Assembly: GCF_036127095.1 (NCBI RefSeq)
Contig: NZ_CP108006.1
Coordinates: 2,418,001 to 2,482,000 of the forward strand
Reading direction: 5' to 3'
DNA from: Streptomyces sp. NBC_00335
Lineage (GTDB): Bacteria; Actinomycetota; Actinomycetes; Streptomycetales; Streptomycetaceae
DNA: 64,000 bases
Shown here: positions 56,691 through 64,000 of the stretch, piece after piece
Layout of the letters: each line of letters starts with the position of its first letter
How positions within the stretch are numbered: position 1 is the first letter of the stretch
Translations under genes and position numbers: made by a program
The notes under the pieces: model-generated
Databases searched by the model: none
Told to the model about the DNA's origin: nothing
What the model saw: only the letters and a program-made list of their open reading frames with translations

Positions 56691-57494
56691 GTGGTCCCGC
56701 TGAAGCCGCTCGCGGTGGCCAAGAGCCGCCTCGCGGCGGCCGTGGGGGCGTCCCGGCCGGGGCTCGCCCTGGCGTTCGCGCTGGACACCGTCGCGGGGGC
56801 GCTGGCCTGCGCGGCGGTCGCGGATGTGGTGGTCGTCACGGACGATCGGGCGGCCGGGGCGGAACTGGCGCGGCTGGGGGCCCGGATCGTGCCGGACTCC
56901 CCGGCGGCCGGGCTCAACGCGGCGCTGGCCCATGGGGCGCGGGAGATACGGGCGGGCCGGCCGGGGGCGGCGGTGGCTGCCATGAACGCGGATCTGCCGG
57001 CGCTGCGGCCACCCGAATTGCTACGCGTGCTCGAAACCGCTTCGGCATTTCCCCGGGCATTTCTGGCGGATGCGGCGGGAATCGGGACGACCCTGCTTTC
57101 CGCTGCTCCGGACGTGGAATTGGCGCCCTCGTTCGGCGGCCCCTCACGAGCCCGGCATTCGGCCTCGGGCGCCGTGGAAATGGCCCTCTGCGGCGTCGAG
57201 AGCATCCGCCGGGACGTGGACACGGGGGCGGATCTGCGCACGGCCCTGGCCCTCGGTGTGGGGCGTCATACGGCCCGATACAGTGCCCGTATGCAGGCGA
57301 CCGCGTACACGTACGACTCCCAGACCCGCAGCGGCAGTGTGCTGCTGGACGACGGCACCCCGGTGCCCTTCGAGGCCCCGGCGTTCGACGCGGGCGGCCT
57401 GCGGCTGCTGCGTCCCGGACAGCGGGTCCGGATCGAGACGGACGGCGAGGGCGCGGGCCTGCGGATCACCCTGGTCACCCTGCAGACCTTCTGA
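56691..57494 (+). CDS. cofC: 2-phospho-L-lactate guanylyltransferase CofC, fused in frame to a cold-shock-like module
   Basis: The first canonical start is GTG 56691, but homologues begin about eight residues earlier (here NAVWSLV, from 56670), and the codon at 56667 where a start is expected is GTC after GGAGGGAAGGGG. The CofC domain runs VVPLKPLAVAKSRLAAAVG, FALDTVAGAL, VVVTDDRAAG and AAMNADLPALRPPELLR. It guanylates 2-phospholactate (or the PEP equivalent) for F420. From 57291 the last 67 residues (MQATAYTYDSQTRSGSVLLDD to the stop) look like a separate OB-fold/cold-shock-like protein with its own -10. No stop codon separates them. Confidence 0.82.
   Translation: MVPLKPLAVAKSRLAAAVGASRPGLALAFALDTVAGALACAAVADVVVVTDDRAAGAELARLGARIVPDSPAAGLNAALAHGAREIRAGRPGAAVAAMNADLPALRPPELLRVLETASAFPRAFLADAAGIGTTLLSAAPDVELAPSFGGPSRARHSASGAVEMALCGVESIRRDVDTGADLRTALALGVGRHTARYSARMQATAYTYDSQTRSGSVLLDDGTPVPFEAPAFDAGGLRLLRPGQRVRIETDGEGAGLRITLVTLQTF
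57279..57293 (+). promoter_or_regulatory. Leaderless-type -10 and ATG inside the cofC frame
   Basis: TACAGT (57279-57284) lies six bases before the ATG at 57291, the spacing expected for a leaderless Streptomyces mRNA. This ATG begins the cold-shock-like 67-residue module. Confidence 0.5.
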
Positions 57495-57518
57495 CGCCGG
57501 ACCTCTCGCACGCACCGC

Positions 57519-57551
57519 GGGCCGGCTTCCCCGCCGTGGGGAAACCGGCCC
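57519..57551 (-). terminator. hupS terminator
   Basis: 57519-57532 pairs with 57538-57551 over 14 positions; the one mismatch becomes a G-U pair on the minus strand. It lies 20 bases past the hupS stop. Confidence 0.65.
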
Positions 57552-57571
57552 GGCGTGTGTGACTCGTTGCC

Positions 57572-58252
57572 CTACTTGGTCTTGCGGGCGGTGGTCTTCT
57601 TCGCGGTGGCCTTGCGCGTCGCCGTCTTCTTGGCGGGCGCCTTCGTCGCAGCGGTGGCCTTCTTGGCCGCCGGGGCGGTCTTCTTCGCGGTGGCGGTGGT
57701 CTTCTTCGCCGTCGCCGCGGCCTTCTTGACCGTGGCCTTCTTGGCCGCGGGGGCGGCCTTCTTCGCCACGGCGGTCTTGGCGACCGTCTTCTTGGCGGTG
57801 GCGGTGACCTTCTTGGCCGTGGCCTTCTTCGCGACCGTGGTCTTGGCCGCGGCAGCCGCCTTCTTCGCGGGTGCGGCCTTCTTCGCGGCGGCCTTCTTGA
57901 CCGTCGCCGAAGCACCACCGGTGAGGCTGCCCTTGGGCGCCTTCTTCACCGATACCTCGCCGCCCTTGGGCAGCTTCTTGGTGCCGCTGACCAGGTCCTT
58001 GAAGCCCTGGCCCGCACGGAAGCGGGGAACAGAGGTCTTCTTGACCCGGACGCGCTCACCCGTCTGGGGGTTGCGGGCGTAACGGGCCGGGCGGTCGACC
58101 TTCTCGAACGAGCCGAAGCCCGTGACCGAGACCCGGTCGCCCGCGACGGTCGCGCGGACGATGGCGTCCAGTACCGCGTCGACGGCGTCCGCGGCCTGCT
58201 GACGGCCGCCCAGCTTGTCGGCAATCGCTTCTACGAGCTGCGCCTTGTTCAC
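57572..58252 (-). CDS. hupS: HU-family nucleoid protein HupS with Lys/Ala tail
   Basis: The GTG at 58252, with GGGGAAG upstream, gives 226 residues. Residues 1-90 are a HU domain (MNKAQLVEAIADKLGG, VTGFGSFEKVDRPARYARNPQTGERVRVKK). The rest is a histone-H1-like tail of AKK/TAKK repeats. HupS compacts the nucleoid in Streptomyces spores. The 15-base palindrome at 58312-58326 lies in its promoter. Confidence 0.95.
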   Translation of the reverse strand: MNKAQLVEAIADKLGGRQQAADAVDAVLDAIVRATVAGDRVSVTGFGSFEKVDRPARYARNPQTGERVRVKKTSVPRFRAGQGFKDLVSGTKKLPKGGEVSVKKAPKGSLTGGASATVKKAAAKKAAPAKKAAAAAKTTVAKKATAKKVTATAKKTVAKTAVAKKAAPAAKKATVKKAAATAKKTTATAKKTAPAAKKATAATKAPAKKTATRKATAKKTTARKTK

Positions 58253-58311
58253 GTCTTCCCCTTCGGAGACTTCGCCAGAACGAATGTGTTCAAGCTTATT
58301 TCGCACGTTAG

Positions 58312-58326
58312 GCGGATATATACCGC
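58312..58326. promoter_or_regulatory. AT-centred near-palindrome upstream of hupS
   Basis: GCGGATATATACCGC is a near-perfect palindrome about 60 bases upstream of the hupS start. Its TATATA core could be the -10 or an operator. Confidence 0.35.
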
Positions 58327-58396
58327 AAATCAAACACGAAACGGGCTTATCACCCTAGTGCCGCAACGTTGTAGGCCGTTACGGAGTTCCTTCGCA

Positions 58397-58624
58397 TCAG
58401 TCGCCTTCAGGGAATCGACCCTCGTCGAGGTCCTTCATCAACCTGTCCAGGCGCCTTGCCGCGTCGGCGAGATCATGCTTCGCCACGGCCGTGACGACCA
58501 ACAGCTTCCGGGACAGCGCCATCCTTACGCCCTCCGGGACTTGCAGTGTGCGCACCCTTGTGTGTGCTTCTTTCAATCGGTCGGCGACAAGTCCGTAGAG
58601 CTCAAGTTGACTGTCGCGTTCCAT
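58397..58624 (-). CDS. Small conserved actinobacterial protein (SCO5555-like)
   Basis: The ATG at 58624 gives 75 residues (MERDSQLELYGLVADRLKEA). It is helical, with EGVRMALSRKLLVVTAVAKHDLADAARRLDRLMKDLDEG, and has no known motif. I recognise it as a conserved hypothetical found between leuD and hup in Streptomyces; its function is unknown. Confidence 0.75.
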   Translation of the reverse strand: MERDSQLELYGLVADRLKEAHTRVRTLQVPEGVRMALSRKLLVVTAVAKHDLADAARRLDRLMKDLDEGRFPEGD

Positions 58625-58678
58625 GCACAGATTGTGCCATCTGGGGCGAGTTGTCGCCTCACGGGGCCTCAACACACG

Positions 58679-58712
58679 ACTGTGCCCCCTGCCGGATGGC
58701 AGGGGGCACAGT
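58679..58712. terminator. leuCD terminator hairpin
   Basis: A perfect 15-bp stem (58679-58693 with 58698-58712) and a four-base loop. It lies 50 bases downstream of the leuD stop. Confidence 0.75.
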
Positions 58713-58761
58713 GTTGCCTATGTGATCACCCAAAGGCGAATAAGCGCTGATCAGGCTGGAA

Positions 58762-59355
58762 TCACGCCTGAATCGTGCTCGGCTTGAAGGCCGGCCGGAC
58801 GCTTTCGTAGGTGGCGATGTCCCCTTCGTTCTGAAGGGTGAGAGAGATGTCGTCCAGACCCTCCAGCAGCCGCCAGCGGGCGTTGTCGTCGAGTTCGAAC
58901 TCCGCTACGACGCCTTCGGCTCGGACCTGGCGGTCGACCAGGTCGACCGTGATCTCGGCGGTGGGGTCGGCCTCGGTCAGCTTCCACAGCTGCTCGACGG
59001 TCTCCTGCGGCAGGACCACGGTCAGCAGACCGTTCTTCAGCGAGTTGCCGCGGAAGATGTCGGCGAAGCGGGAGGAGATGACCGTCTTGAAGCCGAAGTT
59101 CTGCAGGGCCCAGACGGCGTGCTCGCGCGAGGAACCGGTGCCGAAGTCGGGGCCGGCGACCAGGACGGTCACGCCGGCGCGCTCGGGGCGGTTGGTGATG
59201 AACTCCGGGTCCTTGCGCCAGGCCTCGAAGAGCCCGTCCTCGAAACCGTCGCGGGTGATCTTCTTGAGCCAGTGGGCCGGGATGATCTGGTCGGTGTCGA
59301 CGTTGCTGCGGCGCAGCGGGACGGCCCGGCCGGTGTGGGTGGTGAAGGCTTCCAT
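58762..59355 (-). CDS. leuD: 3-isopropylmalate dehydratase small subunit
   Basis: The 197-residue protein has [20 protein letters not shown] and the swivelling-domain motif [34 protein letters not shown]. It forms the leucine-pathway isomerase with LeuC. It lies five bases after leuC. Confidence 0.97.
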   Translation of the reverse strand: MEAFTTHTGRAVPLRRSNVDTDQIIPAHWLKKITRDGFEDGLFEAWRKDPEFITNRPERAGVTVLVAGPDFGTGSSREHAVWALQNFGFKTVISSRFADIFRGNSLKNGLLTVVLPQETVEQLWKLTEADPTAEITVDLVDRQVRAEGVVAEFELDDNARWRLLEGLDDISLTLQNEGDIATYESVRPAFKPSTIQA

Positions 59356-59360
59356 CGTTC

Positions 59361-60794
59361 TCAGACTCCTGCGGGCGCGGTAGCGGCGGACGACCCAGCC
59401 AGGTCGGCGGGCGAGGCCAGGTGGCCCAGCACCGCGGTGGCGGCGGCCACCTGCGGGGACACCAGGTGGGTGCGCCCGCCCTTGCCCTGCCGGCCCTCGA
59501 AGTTGCGGTTGGAGGTGGACGCGGAGCGCTCACCGGGCGCCAGTTGGTCGGGGTTCATGCCCAGACACATCGAGCAGCCCGCGTGCCGCCATTCGGCGCC
59601 GGCCTCCTTGAAGACCTTGTCCAGGCCCTCCGACACGGCCTGCAGGGCGACGCGGACCGAGCCCGGGACGACCAGCATCCGTACGCCCTCGGCGACTTTG
59701 CGGCCCTCGATGATCCCGGCGACGGCGCGCAGGTCCTCGATGCGGCCGTTGGTGCAGGAACCTACGAAGACGGTGTCGACCTTGATGTCGCGCAGCGGCT
59801 GTCCGGCGGTCAACCCCATGTACTCCAGGGCCTTTTCGGCGGCGTTGCGCTCCGAAGCGTCCTCGTACGAAGCAGGGTCGGGGACGTTGGCCGACAGGGG
59901 CGCGCCCTGGCCGGGGTTGGTGCCCCAGGTGACGAACGGCGACAGCGTGGTGCCGTCGATGACCACCTCGGCGTCGAAGACGGCGTCGTCGTCGGTGCGC
60001 AGGGTCTTCCAGTACGCGACCGCCGCGTCCCAGTCCTCGCCCACGGGGGCGTGGTCGCGGCCCTGGAGGTAGTCGAAGGTGGTCTGGTCGGGGGCGATCA
60101 TGCCCGCGCGGGCGCCGGCCTCGATCGACATGTTGCAGATGGTCATGCGGGCTTCCATCGACAGCTGCTCGACGGCCTCACCGCGGTACTCCAGGATGTA
60201 GCCCTGGCCGCCGCCGGTGCCGATCTTGGCGATGATCGCCAGGATCAGGTCCTTGGCGGTGACGCCCTCGGCCAGCGCGCCGGTGACGGTGATGGCCATC
60301 GTCTTGGGGCGGGCCAGCGGCAGCGTCTGGGTCGCCAGCACGTGCTCGACCTGGCTGGTGCCGATGCCGAACGCCAGCGCACCGAAGGCGCCGTGCGTGG
60401 AGGTGTGCGAGTCACCACACACCACGGTGGTGCCCGGCTGGGTCAGACCCAGCTGCGGTCCCACGACATGGACGACACCCTGCTCGACGTCGCCCAGCGA
60501 GTGCAGGCGCACGCCGAACTCGGCGCAGTTCGACCGCAGCGTCTCCAGCTGGGCCCGGGAGACCGGGTCCGCGATCGGCTTGTCGATGTCGATGGTGGGG
60601 GTGTTGTGGTCCTCGGTCGCGATGGTGAGGTCCAGGCGCCGGACCTTGCGGCCGGCCTGCCGCAGGCCCTCGAAGGCCTGGGGGCTGGTCACCTCGTGCA
60701 GCAGGTGCAGATCGATGAAGAGGAGATCGGGCTCGCCCTCGGCGCGCCGGACGACATGGTCGTCCCAGACCTTCTCCGCGAGTGTCCTACCCAT
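59361..60794 (-). CDS. leuC: 3-isopropylmalate dehydratase large subunit
   Basis: The 477-residue protein is aconitase-like. The [4Fe-4S] cysteines are in [15 protein letters not shown] and [66 protein letters not shown] is the substrate domain. A Ser/Ala-rich tail ends it. It is divergent from ndgR, and NdgR activates leuCD in S. coelicolor. Confidence 0.97.
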   Translation of the reverse strand: MGRTLAEKVWDDHVVRRAEGEPDLLFIDLHLLHEVTSPQAFEGLRQAGRKVRRLDLTIATEDHNTPTIDIDKPIADPVSRAQLETLRSNCAEFGVRLHSLGDVEQGVVHVVGPQLGLTQPGTTVVCGDSHTSTHGAFGALAFGIGTSQVEHVLATQTLPLARPKTMAITVTGALAEGVTAKDLILAIIAKIGTGGGQGYILEYRGEAVEQLSMEARMTICNMSIEAGARAGMIAPDQTTFDYLQGRDHAPVGEDWDAAVAYWKTLRTDDDAVFDAEVVIDGTTLSPFVTWGTNPGQGAPLSANVPDPASYEDASERNAAEKALEYMGLTAGQPLRDIKVDTVFVGSCTNGRIEDLRAVAGIIEGRKVAEGVRMLVVPGSVRVALQAVSEGLDKVFKEAGAEWRHAGCSMCLGMNPDQLAPGERSASTSNRNFEGRQGKGGRTHLVSPQVAAATAVLGHLASPADLAGSSAATAPAGV

Positions 60795-60945
60795 CGCTTT
60801 CCCTCCGGCCGGCCGGTTGTGCCGGCGCTTGATAGAGATCTTGTGCGCCTGATCGCCCGTACCCCACGTCCCGGACGACGGCTCGGACCCAGTGGTTCGT
60901 GGACCCGCACATACAGACTCGCTGGTTCTTGGAAAAATTGAACTT

Positions 60946-60966
60946 GCGTTTCACAGTGTGAGACGC
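60946..60966. promoter_or_regulatory. Inverted repeat in the leuC-ndgR intergenic region
   Basis: GCGTTTCAC-N3-GTGAGACGC pairs at eight of nine positions per arm. It lies 12 bases before the ndgR ATG and about 150 bases before leuC, a plausible NdgR operator serving both. Confidence 0.55.
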
Positions 60967-60978
60967 GAATATCGTTTC

Positions 60979-61695
60979 ATGGACAACTCTAGCGGCGTCG
61001 GCGTTCTCGACAAGGCAGCTCTGGTATTGAGCGCACTGGAGTCCGGTCCGGCCACCCTCGCCGGGCTGGTCGCGGCGACAGGGCTCGCACGACCCACGGC
61101 ACATCGCCTTGCCGTGGCACTGGAACACCACCGGATGGTGGCGAGGGACATGCAGGGCCGGTTCATCCTCGGACCGCGGCTGGCGGAACTCGCCGCCGCG
61201 GCCGGCGAGGACCGCCTGCTGGCCACGGCCGGACCGGTGCTCACCCACCTCCGGGACGTGACGGGAGAGAGCGCGCAGCTCTACCGGCGTCAGGGCGACA
61301 TGCGCATCTGCGTGGCGGCCGCGGAGCGGCTGTCGGGCCTGCGGGACACCGTCCCGGTGGGCTCCACGCTCCCGATGAAGGCCGGTTCGGCCGCGCAGAT
61401 CCTGATGGCCTGGGAGGAGCCCGAGCGGCTCCACCGCGGCCTGCAGGGCGCACGCTTCACGGCGACGGCGCTCTCGGGTGTACGGCGTCGCGGCTGGGCG
61501 CAGTCGATCGGCGAGCGGGAGCCCGGCGTGGCCTCCGTCTCGGCGCCGGTGCGCGGCCCCTCGAACCGCGTGGTGGCCTCCGTATCGGTCTCCGGGCCGA
61601 TCGAGCGCCTGACCCGCCACCCGGGGCGCATGCACGCCCAGGCCGTCATCGACGCGGCCGCCCGGCTGACCGAGGCCCTGCGCCGCTCCAGCTGA
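60979..61695 (+). CDS. ndgR: IclR-family regulator NdgR
   Basis: The ATG at 60979 gives 238 residues. The IclR winged helix is LAGLVAATGLARPTAHRLAVALEHHRMVARD. The effector domain follows (GESAQLYRRQGDMRICVAAAERLSGLRDTVPVGSTLPMKAGSAAQILMAWEE). NdgR controls leucine and sulfur amino acid genes and is divergent from leuCD, as here. Confidence 0.95.
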   Translation: MDNSSGVGVLDKAALVLSALESGPATLAGLVAATGLARPTAHRLAVALEHHRMVARDMQGRFILGPRLAELAAAAGEDRLLATAGPVLTHLRDVTGESAQLYRRQGDMRICVAAAERLSGLRDTVPVGSTLPMKAGSAAQILMAWEEPERLHRGLQGARFTATALSGVRRRGWAQSIGEREPGVASVSAPVRGPSNRVVASVSVSGPIERLTRHPGRMHAQAVIDAAARLTEALRRSS

Positions 61696-61799
61696 TACCC
61701 CTCCCCCATTCCCCCCGGGCCCGGGGGCGCGTGAGACGCCGCACACGTCCGCACACGCGCCTCCGGGCCCGTACTTCTTGCGCCCTGTCCGGAAACGAC

Positions 61800-61836
61800 G
61801 AAGAGGCCCTCCGCGATGAACGCGGAGGGCCTCTTC
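61800..61836. terminator. Bidirectional terminator between ndgR and the tRNA array
   Basis: A perfect 16-bp stem (61800-61815 with 61821-61836) and loop ATGAA. It can end both ndgR and the tRNA transcript. Confidence 0.8.
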
Positions 61837-61842
61837 TGTGCG

Positions 61843-61915
61843 TACCCCCGACCGGATTCGAACCGGCGCTACCGCCTTGAGAGGGCGGCGTGCTAGGCCG
61901 CTACACAACGGGGGC
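61843..61915 (-). tRNA. tRNA-Glu (CTC)
   Basis: A 73-base cloverleaf reads GCCCCCGTTGTGTAGCGGCC at its 5' end. The anticodon loop is CTCTCAA with anticodon CTC, and the T arm has GGTTCGAATCC. It is identical to the copies at 62034 and 62168. Confidence 0.95.
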
Positions 61916-61937
61916 TAGCTGTTACTGCGGTACTGCG

Positions 61938-62009
61938 CTGGGCTACCAGGACTCGAACCTAGAATAAGAGAACCAGAAACTCTCGTGTTGCCAATTACAC
62001 TATAGCCCA
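61938..62009 (-). tRNA. tRNA-Gln (CTG)
   Basis: A 72-base cloverleaf starting TGGGCTATAGTGTAATTGGC. The anticodon loop is TTCTGGT with anticodon CTG. The stem AGAGT/TCTCT has a T-T closing mismatch. Confidence 0.92.
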
Positions 62010-62033
62010 AAGGTCTAGACCAACTAGACACCG

Positions 62034-62106
62034 TACCCCCGACCGGATTCGAACCGGCGCTACCGCCTTGAGAGGGCGGCGTGCTAGGCCGCTACACAAC
62101 GGGGGC
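62034..62106 (-). tRNA. tRNA-Glu (CTC)
   Basis: Second identical copy of the 73-base tRNA-Glu; anticodon CTC in loop CTCTCAA. Confidence 0.95.
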
Positions 62107-62167
62107 CCTAGCGATCCTGCATCAAAACATCCGGGTGCGACCCTGGAAATCTCGCGGGAAGGATCTG

Positions 62168-62240
62168 TACCCCCGACCGGATTCGAACCGGCGCTACCGC
62201 CTTGAGAGGGCGGCGTGCTAGGCCGCTACACAACGGGGGC
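62168..62240 (-). tRNA. tRNA-Glu (CTC)
   Basis: Third identical copy of the 73-base tRNA-Glu; anticodon CTC in loop CTCTCAA. Confidence 0.95.
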
Positions 62241-62266
62241 AAGCACTGCGTCACTACTGAACTGCG

Positions 62267-62338
62267 CTGGGCTACCAGGACTCGAACCTAGAATAAGGGA
62301 ACCAGAAACCCTCGTGTTGCCAATTACACTATAGCCCA
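62267..62338 (-). tRNA. tRNA-Gln (CTG)
   Basis: Second tRNA-Gln, differing from the copy at 61938 only by a compensated base pair in the anticodon stem (AGGGT/TCCCT). Anticodon CTG. Confidence 0.92.
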
Positions 62339-62424
62339 CCAAAACTCAAGACCCTGAGGGACTTTCGTTCGGTTAGCGCCTCCGGCCCGGCCTTTCGGCC
62401 CGCTCGGGCGGCGCAGAAAGAACA

Positions 62425-63153
62425 TTACCGGATGCCTGACCGTGCTCCAAAACGGGTATCCCCGGCCAGCACCTGCGGGAGCCGGTCGAGTCCGGCGATT
62501 CGGTGCACGCCCTCCGGCCCGGGACCGCGCGATCCGTCACGGTCGAGCCACACGGCCGTCAGCCCGGCGTCACGGGCGCCGCGCGCGTCGATCTCCGGCT
62601 GGTCTCCCACGTAGACCACTTCCCCCGGCTCCAGCCCCATCTCGGCGCACGCGGCGAGGAAGGCGCCGGCCTCGGGCTTGCTGACGCCCAGCTCCACGGC
62701 GCACACCAGGACCTCGAAGCGGTCGCGCAGGCCGAGGTGGCGCAGCTTGGGGTCCTGGTTGGCCACGGAGGAGTTGGAGAGCACCCCGTGCCGGTAGCCG
62801 CCGGCCAGGGCGTCCAGTACGGGCACCACGTCGGGGAAGAGCTCCCAGGCGGCCGTGTAGTGCTCCACGTACCGCCCGAACCAGTCGTCGGCCTGTGCAT
62901 CGCTCATGTCGGGCTCCCCGAGGAACTCCCGCACCCGGTCGCGGCGCTGCCCCTGGAAGGTGCCCTCCCCGGCCGCGAACCGCTCCCAGTGGCGGTCGGT
63001 GATCCGCCGCCACAGCGCGAGCGCCTCGCGCGGAGCCCCGTACCGCTCCGCGATGCCCTCGTCGGCCAGGTGCGCCGCGAGCCCGGCCCGATCGGCCCCG
63101 GTGTAGTCGAAAAGGGTGTCGTCGATGTCCCAGAGCACCGCACGGATCGCCAT
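62425..63153 (-). CDS. HAD-superfamily hydrolase
   Basis: The 242-residue protein has motif I AVLWDIDDTLFDY, motif II VLSNSSVANQD, a Lys in GVSKPEAGAFLAAC and motif III EVVYVGDQPEIDARGARDAG. The cap between motifs I and II is helical. The substrate is not predictable. It lies between the tRNA array and the DUF4241 gene. Confidence 0.9.
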   Translation of the reverse strand: MAIRAVLWDIDDTLFDYTGADRAGLAAHLADEGIAERYGAPREALALWRRITDRHWERFAAGEGTFQGQRRDRVREFLGEPDMSDAQADDWFGRYVEHYTAAWELFPDVVPVLDALAGGYRHGVLSNSSVANQDPKLRHLGLRDRFEVLVCAVELGVSKPEAGAFLAACAEMGLEPGEVVYVGDQPEIDARGARDAGLTAVWLDRDGSRGPGPEGVHRIAGLDRLPQVLAGDTRFGARSGIR

Positions 63154-63163
63154 ACGGCCGACC

Positions 63164-63835
63164 CTACGCCGGGGCCCCGTCCGCCGGGGGCACGACGAAG
63201 AAGTCCGTCAGGAAGCAGGTCACCTCGCCGGCCTCGTCCCGTCCCACCCAGGTCGGATAGACGCCGTCACCCCAGCCCGAGGTGAAGCCCGCGAGCGTGT
63301 CTCCGTCCGGGCCCGTCGCCAGGAACACCTCGGGGCCGTCCCCCACGGTCTCCATCGCCGCCCACACCGGGCCCTCCTCGTCCTCCGTCCCGGGGAAGGA
63401 CCCGTCGGCGGACGCGTCGTAGAAACAGCCGGTGCCCGCGTCCACCCCGTAGCCGAAGAACTCGTCGTCGCCGAGCCGCGCGATGTCCTGCCCGTCCTGG
63501 AGCGCGAGCTCCCAGGTCACGGCCGGTACGTCCCGGATCACGAGGCGCGCGGCGGCGACCCGCGTGTGCGGACTCGCCGCCGGCGCCTCCCCCGGCCTGG
63601 TCAGCGTGGCTATCGCGGCCTCCACCCGGTACCGGCCCGGGGACACCTGCGTGGTGAACGGGGCGATGTCCCCCGAACCCAGGTAGACGAAGGGGTCACA
63701 GGCCACGACCCGGCCCGTGGGCAGGGACAGTTCGCCCACGGGGGCCAGGGAGAGAACCCCCCTCTGCCCGCTCTCGTACGCGAAGGAGTGGCCCGGCGTG
63801 AAGTGCAGGGCGTAGTCGGGTGCGGTCATCGGCAT
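63164..63835 (-). CDS. DUF4241 protein
   Basis: The 223-residue protein has the DUF4241 pattern: LPTGRVVACDPFVYL near the start, GRYRVEAAIATL, and FFGYGVDAGTGCFYDASA, AGFTSGWGDGVYPTWVGRDEAGEVTCFLTDF at the end. It has no signal peptide or known catalytic residue. Its function is unknown. It lies ten bases upstream of the HAD hydrolase. Confidence 0.85.
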   Translation of the reverse strand: MPMTAPDYALHFTPGHSFAYESGQRGVLSLAPVGELSLPTGRVVACDPFVYLGSGDIAPFTTQVSPGRYRVEAAIATLTRPGEAPAASPHTRVAAARLVIRDVPAVTWELALQDGQDIARLGDDEFFGYGVDAGTGCFYDASADGSFPGTEDEEGPVWAAMETVGDGPEVFLATGPDGDTLAGFTSGWGDGVYPTWVGRDEAGEVTCFLTDFFVVPPADGAPA

Positions 63836-63899
63836 GGTGCGGGCCCTCCGGGGAGCGTGTGATCGACTCCGCGGACCGTAACGCCCGGCACCGACAACG

Positions 63900-63938
63900 C
63901 CGTAGGGGCGGCAGCCGGTTCGGCTGCCGCCCCTACGG
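63900..63938 (-). terminator. gltX terminator hairpin
   Basis: A perfect 18-bp stem, 63900-63917 with 63921-63938, three-base loop. It lies 12 bases past the stop codon at 63951. Confidence 0.8.
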
Positions 63939-63950
63939 GGGATGTGCGGG

Positions 63951-64000
63951 TCAGGCGGTGAGCTTCGCCAGGGTCGCGTCGATGCGGGACAGCGAGCGGT
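63951..64000 (-). CDS. gltX: C-terminal end of glutamyl-tRNA synthetase (probable)
   Basis: Only the last 15 codons plus a partial codon are inside the window: RSLSRIDATLAKLTA then TGA. The tail fits the C-terminal helix of GltX. The neighbouring tRNA-Glu/tRNA-Gln array and the known Streptomyces order support it, but 15 residues cannot prove it. Confidence 0.55.
   Translation of the reverse strand, partial: RSLSRIDATLAKLTA

Noticed and set aside
60795..60945. Leucine leader peptide and attenuator before leuC
   Set aside because: The small frame in this leader has no run of leucine codons and no clear terminator/antiterminator pair.
61938..62009. Reading the tRNA-Gln as tRNA-Arg (TCT)
   Set aside because: Shifting the stem by one base gives an apparent TCT anticodon, but alignment to a normal cloverleaf places CTG at positions 34-36.

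Overview
The window is chromosomal DNA of a Streptomyces-like actinomycete. The evidence is a very GC-rich third codon position throughout, many GTG and TTG starts, and the presence of whiG, nsdA, hupS, ndgR and a four-gene type I signal peptidase cluster in an order I recognise from the conserved Streptomyces core (roughly the whiG to gltX segment). I see no prophage, CRISPR array, insertion sequence, transposase or biosynthetic gene cluster. About 60 protein genes, five tRNAs and partial genes at both ends (rpsB at the left, gltX at the right) fill the window, and most genes lie on the minus strand.

Layout. 1-7.1 kb: rpsB start, an M23 peptidase, a TetR regulator, the sporulation sigma factor gene whiG, then the coupled yraN-comM-dprA group, DUF2469 and a Nudix hydrolase. 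7.1-13.4 kb: four consecutive signal peptidase I genes behind the ribosomal/tRNA-modification operon rpsP-KH-rimM-trmD-rplS. 13.6-20.4 kb: a SprT-like zinc protein, a short prolyl-tRNA synthetase, a methyltransferase-like protein, an FtsH protease and the SRP GTPase gene ffh. 20.7-25.2 kb: the ammonium operon amtB-glnK-glnD, with a GlnR-type site upstream of amtB. 25.3-29.2 kb: nsdA, a Prim-Pol-like protein and ftsY. 29.4-33.4 kb: an NCS1 permease, an LLM oxidoreductase and a sugar porter. 33.5-37.5 kb: smc. 37.7-46 kb: a small coiled-coil protein, acylphosphatase, a CAP-domain secreted protein, a divergent wrbA/HxlR redox pair, then coaD and rsmD at the head of a minus-strand series that also holds a DivIVA-like protein, DUF177, rpmF, rnc and mutM. 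46-53.4 kb: recG, a DAK-domain protein, rpmB, thiD-thiL, a stand-alone Lrp ligand-binding domain and a DUF3515 lipoprotein. 53.5-58.7 kb: ddlA, gpsA, plsC, cofC and hupS. 58.7-64 kb: leuD-leuC with divergent ndgR, a tRNA-Glu/Gln array, a HAD hydrolase, a DUF4241 protein and the 3' end of gltX.

Together these genes cover translation (S2, S16, L19, L28, L32, tRNAs, TrmD, RimM), protein export (Ffh, FtsY, four signal peptidases), nitrogen sensing, chromosome organisation (SMC, HupS) and envelope precursors. The most unusual signals are genomic rather than a new system. A GC-rich interspersed element that normally lies between genes is read through inside the SMC hinge and supplies the end of the M23 peptidase. 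cofC is continuous in frame with a cold-shock-like module that has its own leaderless-type promoter, and cofC lacks an ordinary start codon. A nested inverted-repeat element sits between glnK and glnD. A DivIVA-like protein carries an internal duplication and a Gln/Tyr-rich tail.
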